Source: Dehalococcoidia bacterium
GTDB lineage: Bacteria; Chloroflexota; Dehalococcoidia; Dehalococcoidales; JAUWYK01
Length of the DNA stretch: 12,286 nt
Assembly (NCBI GenBank): GCA_030615865.1
Contig: JAUWYK010000061.1
Coordinates: 1 to 12,286 of the forward strand
Direction of reading: 5' to 3'
Both the position numbers and the translations under genes were made by a program. This document shows, piece after piece, positions 7,799-12,286 of the stretch (the first letter of the stretch is position 1; every line of letters begins with the position of its first letter). Under the pieces are notes generated by a model. The model saw only the letters and a list, made by a program, of their open reading frames with translations. It was not told the origin of the DNA and did no database searches.

Positions 7799-8449
7799 AT
7801 GAAAATAAAGGTTGTTAAAGACATTCTTGGCGCTAATGAGCAGATAGCGGAGAGAAACCGACAGTTACTTGATAGCAAAGGTGTATTTGCTGTGAACTTA
7901 ATGTCCTCGCCGGGTGCCGGCAAGACCAGCCTTATTTTGGAAACAATAAAGAGGCTGAAAGGGAAAACCAAGGTCGGTGTTATCGAAGGCGATGTGAGCT
8001 CAAGCTTGGATGCTGAGGTAATAGCCAGAGAGGGTGTGCCTGTGACCCAAATAAATACTGGCGGGGGATGCCACCTAGATGCCAATATGGCTTATAGTGC
8101 TCTTGGTAACATGCCTCTTCAGGATATTGAACTACTCCTCATCGAAAATGTGGGCAATTTGATTTGCCCTGCGGAGTTTGCTCTCGGTGAGCATAAAAAG
8201 GTTGTAATTCCAAGTATCCCTGAAGGGGATGATAAGCCATTTAAGTATCCTTTAATGTTCCACAAAGCAGATGTCGTGCTAATAAATAAAATTGACCTTC
8301 TACCACACCTGAAGTTTGATATTCAGTCCTTTTCTCAGGCAATCAAGGGGATAAACGAAAAGGTAGAAATTTTTCAAATCTCTTGTGCTACCGGTCAAGG
8401 AATACAAGAATGGACCTCCTGGCTTCTAAGTCAAATGAGCGGTAGATAA
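7799..8449 (+). CDS. hypB: Hydrogenase nickel-incorporation GTPase HypB
   Basis: HypB is a SIMIBI-class GTPase that drives nickel delivery with HypA. The 216-residue product has the Walker A motif SSPGAGKTS (36-44), switch-like EGDVSSSLDAE, the metal-binding GGGCHLDA with C91 and H92 at the dimer interface, the ENVGNLICP signature, and NKIDLLP as the guanine-specificity motif. It lacks the N-terminal CxxCGC nickel site and any His-rich stretch found in E. coli and rhizobial HypB, so it is the short form seen in many anaerobes and archaea. The ATG directly follows the hypA stop, with GAGGTGG at 7787-7793 as probable ribosome binding site. It is the last gene of the hypCDEAB run and is followed by a hairpin. 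Confidence 0.96.
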   Translation: MKIKVVKDILGANEQIAERNRQLLDSKGVFAVNLMSSPGAGKTSLILETIKRLKGKTKVGVIEGDVSSSLDAEVIAREGVPVTQINTGGGCHLDANMAYSALGNMPLQDIELLLIENVGNLICPAEFALGEHKKVVIPSIPEGDDKPFKYPLMFHKADVVLINKIDLLPHLKFDIQSFSQAIKGINEKVEIFQISCATGQGIQEWTSWLLSQMSGR

Positions 8450-8481
8450 AGCTAAAAGGCCAGAATGTGTAATCGTTAATC

Positions 8482-8523
8482 AAAAGGCTGGGTATCCTTA
8501 GTGCTGAGGTACCCAGCCTTTTC
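8482..8523. terminator. Hairpin terminator shared by convergent hypB and the small zinc-ribbon gene
   Basis: The arms AAAAGGCTGGGTATCC (from 8482) and GGTACCCAGCCTTTT (8508-8522) form a stem of about 15 pairs with a one-base irregularity and a loop of about 10 bases. The A-run on one side and T-run on the other make it usable in both directions. It sits between hypB (+, ending 8449) and the small minus-strand gene (ending 8552), as expected for a bidirectional intrinsic terminator. Confidence 0.82.
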
Positions 8524-8551
8524 CGTAATCCTGATATCGGCAATACCAGCT

Positions 8552-8692
8552 TTAGCTCTTCCCGATTCTGAACATCTTGGTCCCGCATACGGGACATACA
8601 CCCTGAGTTGCCGGCTTACCGTTCTTCATAATTATGGCCTTAGTATCCTTCATTTCCCTCTTGGTCCGGCATTTCATACAGTATGCTTGCAT
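8552..8692 (-). CDS. 46-residue zinc-ribbon protein, DUF5679-like
   Basis: The minus strand encodes a 46-residue protein starting MQAYCMKCRTKREMK and ending CPVCGTKMFRIGKS. It has two CxxC pairs (C5/C8 and C33/C36), forming a one-domain zinc ribbon. It closely resembles DUF5679 proteins, small conserved proteins of unknown function that I recall from Chloroflexota and other anaerobes. Support for a real gene is strong: a perfect GGAGGT Shine-Dalgarno lies 6 bases before the ATG, a consensus-like promoter lies upstream, and a shared terminator hairpin follows. It is convergent to hypB. It may bind zinc and contact nucleic acid or protein, but no function is established. Confidence 0.88.
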   Translation of the reverse strand: MQAYCMKCRTKREMKDTKAIIMKNGKPATQGVCPVCGTKMFRIGKS

Positions 8693-8718
8693 TGGTCTAC
8701 CTCCTTTTTTGTTTACAA

Positions 8719-8747
8719 ACAATAAACTATTTAATCCTAAATGTCAA
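8719..8747 (-). promoter_or_regulatory. Sigma-70-type promoter for the small zinc-ribbon gene
   Basis: On the minus strand a perfect -35 box TTGACA (8742-8747) is followed by a 17-base spacer and a -10 box TATTGT (8719-8724, 4 of 6 matches). The AAAAAAGGAGGT leader and the ATG at 8692 come 27 bases later. Spacing and order fit a housekeeping promoter producing a short leader. Confidence 0.65.
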
Positions 8748-8749
8748 TA

Positions 8750-9003
8750 GCAAAACGGACAAAAATTGCAAGGTGAGAGCTGATTTCGAGTCAAGAAGAT
8801 AGAATCTCAAAGTTATTGACCAGGGAAGTTGAAAATATTGTATGGCGATGTCGTGGTCTTGCTTCATAAACAGCCATGGCGTAAAATACCCTGAGACAAC
8901 CCACTGCTGACAAAGGGATAGCTCTCCCAGACATAACTTGGGTGCCACCGGAGCTTGTATTGCCTCAGAGCAGATTTAGTATCGAAGAAAATAGGAGGTT
9001 GAA
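8750..9003. other. Non-coding stretch upstream of the DUF169 gene
   Basis: No convincing gene or RNA is visible between the zinc-ribbon promoter and the DUF169 start. A strong AGGAGG Shine-Dalgarno at 8993-8998 precedes the DUF169 ATG by 5 bases. A weak promoter candidate (TTGTAT at 8955-8960, TAGTAT at 8977-8982, 16-base spacing) could drive that gene, but it matches the consensus poorly. Confidence 0.4.
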
Positions 9004-9747
9004 ATGACTTTTACTGAACAGGATTTAGCTATATTGAGCAAATTTGATTTTCCGGTAAAACCTGTAGCCGTTGGCTTCTTGGTTAAGCGACCAGATGGAG
9101 TTGATAGGCTAGACGAAAATATGTCCTTTTGCGAGATGCTCAAGAAAGCACGAGAAGGAAGCCCTTTCTATGCCGGTTCAGAAAACCATACCTGTGAGGC
9201 AGGACCGTATCTATTGGGGATGGAAGACGCTCTACAACCCTACATAAGCGGAGAATTTGGAGCTGCATTAAAAATTTTTAAAACACCACGTGCTGCAAGG
9301 AGACTGTATTTCTTTGTTCCAAAACTTCAAAAAAATTCGATTAACTATGTTGCCTTTTCCACCTTAGATAGATTGTCTTTCGAGCCGGATGTCTTAGTTC
9401 TTGCCGCTGATGTCAGTCAGGCCGAGATTTTGCTGAGAGCAATGAGCTACACAACTGGAAAAATGTGGTCGAGCAAGTTCACAGCCGCGGTGGGATGCGC
9501 ATGGACTCTTATTTACCCATATGTAACCGGGGAGTTAAATTATACCATCACTGGTTTTGGCACTGGAATGAAAGCCAGAAAAGTGTTTCCAGAGGGGCTG
9601 GTGCTTATATCTATTCCCTTTGAGTTGTTGCCTTCTATACTACGGAATTTGCAGGATATGCCGTGGGTTCTTCCAACGCTTCAACCAGGTGCAGAGGAAT
9701 TTCGCAAACGGGTGCGCATTGAATTAGGACTTGAGCCGTCTCCTTAA
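9004..9747 (+). CDS. DUF169 domain-containing protein
   Basis: The 247-residue protein matches DUF169, a family of unknown function common in anaerobic bacteria and archaea. Supporting features are the N-terminal PVAVGFLVKRPDG, a conserved SFCEMLKKAREG block with C43, FYAGSENHTCEAGPYLLGM with C64, and a later TAAVGCAWTL with C165. These Cys-containing blocks are the family's most conserved positions and could bind a metal or cofactor, but this is not established. There is no signal peptide or membrane segment, so it is probably cytoplasmic. The ATG has an AGGAGG at 5-base spacing. It appears monocistronic, lying between a divergent small gene and the convergent moaD end. Confidence 0.85.
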   Translation: MTFTEQDLAILSKFDFPVKPVAVGFLVKRPDGVDRLDENMSFCEMLKKAREGSPFYAGSENHTCEAGPYLLGMEDALQPYISGEFGAALKIFKTPRAARRLYFFVPKLQKNSINYVAFSTLDRLSFEPDVLVLAADVSQAEILLRAMSYTTGKMWSSKFTAAVGCAWTLIYPYVTGELNYTITGFGTGMKARKVFPEGLVLISIPFELLPSILRNLQDMPWVLPTLQPGAEEFRKRVRIELGLEPSP

Positions 9748-9817
9748 TTAAACCCGTTCTTGTTTCTTGGGGAATGGAGTAGTATATTAACTGAGGCTTA
9801 CTAGATTCTTATAAGGA

Positions 9818-9871
9818 GGGAGAAGCGAAAAATAAACTATTTTCTCGTTCCATTATTCTTCAATATCTCCC
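9818..9871. other. Weak compound hairpin between convergent DUF169 and MoaD-family genes
   Basis: GGGAGA at 9818-9823 can pair with TCTCCC at 9866-9871. Inside, CGAAAAATA (9826-9834) can pair with TATTTTCTCG (9838-9847) with one bulge and an AAC loop. The position between two convergent gene ends suggests a termination role, but the stem is AT-rich and there is no clear T-run. Confidence 0.25.
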
Positions 9872-9891
9872 TGTTAGCATTTCCCTTCGCC

Positions 9892-10164
9892 TCACCCTCC
9901 AGCAATTATCACTACGATATGAAGCTCATCCCCGTCCTTAACCGGCTTGGCTAGCTCCTCTGGGTAAGCACTCTCCCCGTTGACATAGATATCAACGAGT
10001 CTGAGCAAATTACCATCCTTTCCGAAAAGCCAATTCTTAGTCTCAGGGAATCGGGCAATCAACTGCTCAAGGCACTGACCAACAGTGCTCCCGTTAACCT
10101 CGACTACATCCTGGTCATTGGTAAGATGAGAAAAGAAGGGGTGAATGTTTATCTTAATGCTCAC
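9892..10164 (-). CDS. MoaD/ThiS-family sulfur-carrier protein
   Basis: This 90-residue beta-grasp protein belongs to the MoaD/ThiS family, whose C-terminal Gly-Gly is adenylated by an E1-like enzyme and converted to a thiocarboxylate for sulfur transfer. It has the family layout: an N-terminal strand, a TVGQCLEQLIARFP helix region, a VDIYVNGE segment, KDGDELHIVVIIAGG, and the exact terminal GG. GTG 10164 is chosen as start: the upstream gene's GGAGGTAAGGAG lies just before it, and it overlaps that gene's stop by 11 bases. ATG 10191 would add nine residues including the Shine-Dalgarno region. Coupling to the ThiF-family gene indicates a carrier/activator pair, probably for a tungsten- or molybdenum-pterin cofactor given fdhD in the same operon; thiamine or another sulfur pathway is possible. 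Confidence 0.87.
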   Translation of the reverse strand: MSIKINIHPFFSHLTNDQDVVEVNGSTVGQCLEQLIARFPETKNWLFGKDGNLLRLVDIYVNGESAYPEELAKPVKDGDELHIVVIIAGG

Positions 10165-10909
10165 TGGTCTCCTTACCTCCCAAATTGCCACAATGCTCGC
10201 AATTCGGGTCTTTCTTAACCCTAAACTCAGTAAATTTTATATTCAGTCCATCGTAGATTAACAGTCTATTGGTTAATAGTTGACCAGTTCCCACGATGTA
10301 CTTTATTACCTCTGTTGCCTGGATGCAGCCGATAACCGCCGGTGTAACCCCAATCACTGGGAATTTCTCCTCAGGAATGGTTCCCCGGTACACGCATCTC
10401 AGACAGGCTGTTTTGCCTGGGATTATAGTCATTGCCCTTCCCTCAAAGCCATACACTGCCCCATGAAAGAAAGGGATATTTTTCTCTAGAGCCACCTTAT
10501 TTAGTAAATATCTCGTTGGCAAGTTATCCATGGCATCAACTATTAAGTCAAAGTCAGCCACAAGCTGAGAAATATTGGCTTCGGTTATCATTTCCTCTAT
10601 AGCTTCTATTTCCGCCTCTTGGTTCAGCTTCTTTAGCTTCTCGGTAGCCGAAACAACCTTCCTCCTACCTATGTCCTCATCCCAGTGCAAAACCTGCCTA
10701 TTCAGATTACTAAGCTCTACCCTATCATGGTCAACTACCCGTATTACTCCTACCCCGGCTGCTGCCAAATACATGGATGCAGCAGAGCCAAGCCCGCCAG
10801 CACCGGCAATAAAGACCTTTGCCCGTTTAAGCTTTTGTTGCCCTTCCTCCCCGAATCCCCTAATTATTATTTGCCTGTTATACCTTTCCAGTTCACCTCT
10901 GGTAAGCAT
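10154..10909 (-). CDS. ThiF/MoeB/HesA-family E1-like adenylyltransferase
   Basis: The 251-residue protein adenylates the Gly-Gly tail of a MoaD/ThiS-type carrier. Visible features are the nucleotide-binding GAGGLGS (36-42), DHDRVELSNLNRQ (60-72), the metal/acyl-adenylate DAMDNLPTRY (125-134), and zinc-binding CxxC pairs C169/C172 and C237/C240. In MoeB and ThiF a cysteine lies in the loop before the VLG..P-IIG segment. Here the loop reads EEKFPVIGVTPAVIGC and lacks it, suggesting adenylation without an E1-Cys thioester or persulfide, as in HesA-like homologues of anaerobes. The ATG has AAGGGGAG about 11 bases upstream. It lies 27 bases after a GGG-tailed small gene and overlaps the MoaD-family gene. 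ThiF and MoeB cannot be separated by sequence alone. Confidence 0.9.
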   Translation of the reverse strand: MLTRGELERYNRQIIIRGFGEEGQQKLKRAKVFIAGAGGLGSAASMYLAAAGVGVIRVVDHDRVELSNLNRQVLHWDEDIGRRKVVSATEKLKKLNQEAEIEAIEEMITEANISQLVADFDLIVDAMDNLPTRYLLNKVALEKNIPFFHGAVYGFEGRAMTIIPGKTACLRCVYRGTIPEEKFPVIGVTPAVIGCIQATEVIKYIVGTGQLLTNRLLIYDGLNIKFTEFRVKKDPNCEHCGNLGGKETSEH

Positions 10910-10936
10910 TCCACTTATTACTCCCCTTATAATATG

Positions 10937-11167
10937 CTAGCCCCCACCAAGCATCGTTTCTAAAACAATAATTTCTTCCACATCTGAGCCTATCTGCCAA
11001 ATAACCTCGTTGGTTTTCCCATCGGCTACGAGTCCACCAAGAGGGTCATTGTAGATCTCCTCCAAAATTCTCTTTGCCTCCTCAACAGATACCTCTTTGC
11101 TTTCCCCGACAAAAAAACGGACTTTGATTGTGCGTTCCATTGAAATTTCAGCCATGGCTATCTTCAA
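10937..11167 (-). CDS. Unrecognised 76-residue protein with C-terminal Gly-Gly-Gly
   Basis: I do not recognise this family. The product has an early strand-like KVRFFVGES, a helix-like VSVEEAKRILEEIYND, the segment DPLGGLVADG, and a tail DVEEIIVLETMLGGG ending exactly in three glycines. The tail and strand-helix-strand order recall MoaD/ThiS carriers, whose C-terminal glycines are substrates of ThiF-like enzymes, and the next gene is such an enzyme. A sulfur-carrier or modifier role is inference; I see no clear sequence match to MoaD. The TTG 11167 start is favoured by AGGAG at correct spacing; ATG 11155 or 11140 would shorten the protein by 4 or 9 residues. It lies between cutA and the ThiF-family gene. 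Confidence 0.72.
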   Translation of the reverse strand: MKIAMAEISMERTIKVRFFVGESKEVSVEEAKRILEEIYNDPLGGLVADGKTNEVIWQIGSDVEEIIVLETMLGGG

Positions 11168-11183
11168 CCAATCTCCTGATAAT

Positions 11184-11507
11184 TTATTTTATCTCTTTAC
11201 CCATCCACTCCAGATAATCTTGATTGCCACCGATAATGGGCAAAGCGATTATTTCAGGAATATCATAGCTATGAATCTCCCTAACCAATCTAACAATTTC
11301 ATTTAATACTGATGCTTTAGTTTTGATGATTAGAAGGCTCTCCTGTGCTGAATCGAGCTTATCTTGCCACCAGAAGAGTGAGCTAATCTCGGGCACGATA
11401 TTTACACAGGCTGCCTTCCTTTCATTAAGCAGTACCTTAGCTATTCGCTGCGCTTCCTCAGTGTTAGCTGTAGTAATAAAGAGGACTATATCAGCAAACT
11501 CTTGCAA
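11184..11507 (-). CDS. cutA: CutA1 divalent-cation tolerance protein
   Basis: The 107-residue product fits CutA1, a small trimeric cytoplasmic protein linked to divalent-cation (copper) tolerance whose real role is unresolved. Family features are visible: VLFITTANTEEAQRIAK, ERKAACVNIVP, the FWWQDKLDSAQESLLIIKT segment, SYDIPEIIALPI, and YLEWM near the end. Length is normal. The start is TTG at 11507, supported by GGGGAAGG about 8 bases upstream and by the exact family start position; no ATG fits. It follows fdhD by 15 bases and precedes the GGG-tailed gene, so it is probably part of the fdhD operon. Why cutA is in a cofactor-assembly operon is unclear. Confidence 0.92.
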   Translation of the reverse strand: MQEFADIVLFITTANTEEAQRIAKVLLNERKAACVNIVPEISSLFWWQDKLDSAQESLLIIKTKASVLNEIVRLVREIHSYDIPEIIALPIIGGNQDYLEWMGKEIK

Positions 11508-11522
11508 TTTACTTACCTTCCC

Positions 11523-12286
11523 CTATTTAGCTACTACCCTCCATCCGTTAGTATAGACGTTCATCCTCCTTCCCCGGACGAAGCCAATGAGAGTCATGCC
11601 CAAATCATTGGCTAACCTCACCCCCAAGTCAGTGGGAGCAGATTTGGAGATAAGCAGAGGAATATTTCTTCTAGCCACCTTGAGCAATATCTCTGACGAC
11701 ACCCTTCCGCTGGTGATTATTATGCTCCCCTCTGTCGGTATGCCTTTCAGAACACATTCGCCAAAGATTTTATCAATAGCATTATGCCTGCCTATGTCTT
11801 CACTGAAGACTAGGATGTCCTTTGTACTACACAGGGCGGCACTGTGAACACCACCTGTTACCTTAAACGCTTCGGAGCACTGAACAAACTTATCCATCAG
11901 GGCGAAGACCTCATGGGCTGATATCTCAATATCAGATTCTACCTTTGCCTGACCTTGGGCATCAGGGGCATTATAAAAAAGAGCTCCTCTCCCACCCCCT
12001 GAGGTTACAAGCCGTTTAAATGGAAGCTCGGTGGCAAACTCGTTATCCTTTTCAGTTTCCACCTGTACAATGCCTCTCTGGTCATCGACTACTATCTTTT
12101 TGATATCGTCTTTGCTGCTTATTAATCCCTCGGAAAGAAGAAAGCCAACAGCCAAATACTTTAGACTTGCAGGAGAGCAGAGTAGGGTTACCAGCTCCTG
12201 GTTATTGAGGATGATAGTGAGAGAAAATTCCCTAACGACGACATCTTCGAGCTTGCTCCTGCCTTGTTCAGTAACCCTAAGTATAG
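11523..12286 (-). CDS. fdhD: FdhD sulfurtransferase homologue for formate dehydrogenase activation (5' end outside window)
   Basis: FdhD transfers sulfur from IscS-type desulfurases to the Mo/W-bis-pterin cofactor, a step required for active formate dehydrogenase. The frame remains open to the window edge; 253 residues are visible and probably only a few are missing. Family motifs are EFSLTIILN, LLCSPASLKYLAVGFLLSEGLI (near 32-53), a FKVTGGVHSAAL block, FSEDIGRHNAIDKI, TSGRVSSEILLK, RRNIPLLISKSAPT and LANDLGMTLIGFVRGRRMNVYT. The conserved loop that carries Cys in the family (SSCGVCG in E. coli-type proteins) reads TSGGGRGALF here: no cysteine is present, and codon 11994-11996 (GGT) is one base from TGT. 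Function may therefore be changed. It is the first visible gene of the minus-strand operon. Confidence 0.93.
   Translation of the reverse strand, partial: ILRVTEQGRSKLEDVVVREFSLTIILNNQELVTLLCSPASLKYLAVGFLLSEGLISSKDDIKKIVVDDQRGIVQVETEKDNEFATELPFKRLVTSGGGRGALFYNAPDAQGQAKVESDIEISAHEVFALMDKFVQCSEAFKVTGGVHSAALCSTKDILVFSEDIGRHNAIDKIFGECVLKGIPTEGSIIITSGRVSSEILLKVARRNIPLLISKSAPTDLGVRLANDLGMTLIGFVRGRRMNVYTNGWRVVAK

Noticed and set aside
8816..8843. TTGACC plus TATTGT/TTGTAT as a plus-strand promoter for the DUF169 gene
   Set aside because: Spacing is 14 bases for the better -10 box, or the -10 match is only 3 of 6, and it is more than 150 bases from the start.
8727..8948. 73-codon minus-strand frame in the intergenic region
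   Set aside because: It has no recognisable product and overlaps the promoter of the zinc-ribbon gene.
10165..10191. ATG 10191 extending the MoaD-family protein
   Set aside because: The extension encodes the Shine-Dalgarno region, and the family normally starts at the first strand.
1..12286. CRISPR array, tRNA or rRNA genes, insertion sequences
   Set aside because: No regularly spaced repeats, cloverleaf-like tRNA, rRNA segments, transposase frames or terminal inverted repeats were seen.

Overview
The window is a bacterial chromosomal segment whose gene content points to a strict anaerobe. It carries an iron-sulfur flavoprotein with an MvhD-type tail, a MetV-type methylenetetrahydrofolate reductase subunit (Wood-Ljungdahl pathway), a complete [NiFe]-hydrogenase maturation set (HypF, C, D, E, A, B), and FdhD with a MoaD/ThiF sulfur-carrier pair, as expected for Mo/W-pterin enzymes such as formate dehydrogenase or aldehyde:ferredoxin oxidoreductase. 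A 46-residue zinc-ribbon protein resembling DUF5679, a DUF169 protein, and the Wood-Ljungdahl genes together would fit an uncultured anaerobic Chloroflexota (Dehalococcoidia-like) genome. That placement is inference from gene content only; Firmicutes acetogens or other lineages are not excluded.

Region 1 (1-4305, + strand): the 3' part of a GltD-like/ferredoxin/MvhD fusion protein, then metV overlapping it by 4 bases, then hypF 22 bases downstream. This looks like one transcription unit tying one-carbon reduction to hydrogen metabolism. Region 2 (4306-5139, + strand): a short intergenic stretch with a possible DUF4258-like remnant and a 37-bp-period tandem duplication carrying two Shine-Dalgarno sequences, then a membrane-anchored YbjQ-domain protein and a palindromic hairpin. 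Region 3 (5140-8449, + strand): hypC-hypD-hypE-hypA-hypB, tightly packed or overlapping, closed by a hairpin that also serves the convergent small gene.

Region 4 (8450-9747): a minus-strand 46-aa zinc-ribbon gene with a good sigma-70-type promoter, a divergent non-coding stretch, then a plus-strand DUF169 gene. Region 5 (9748-12286, - strand): an operon read right to left, fdhD (5' end outside the window), cutA, a 76-aa protein ending in Gly-Gly-Gly, a ThiF/MoeB/HesA-family adenylyltransferase, and a MoaD/ThiS-type protein ending in Gly-Gly.

Together the genes serve assembly of redox metalloenzymes. Hyp proteins build the NiFe(CN)2CO centre. FdhD and the ThiF/MoaD pair would supply sulfur chemistry for a Mo/W-pterin enzyme. 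The flavoprotein/MetV pair would route electrons into methylene-THF reduction. No hydrogenase structural gene, maturation endopeptidase, metF or formate dehydrogenase catalytic gene is in the window. The points most worth a second look are the Cys-to-Gly replacement in FdhD's conserved loop, the GGG-tailed small protein beside the E1-like enzyme, and the MvhD fusion next to MetV.
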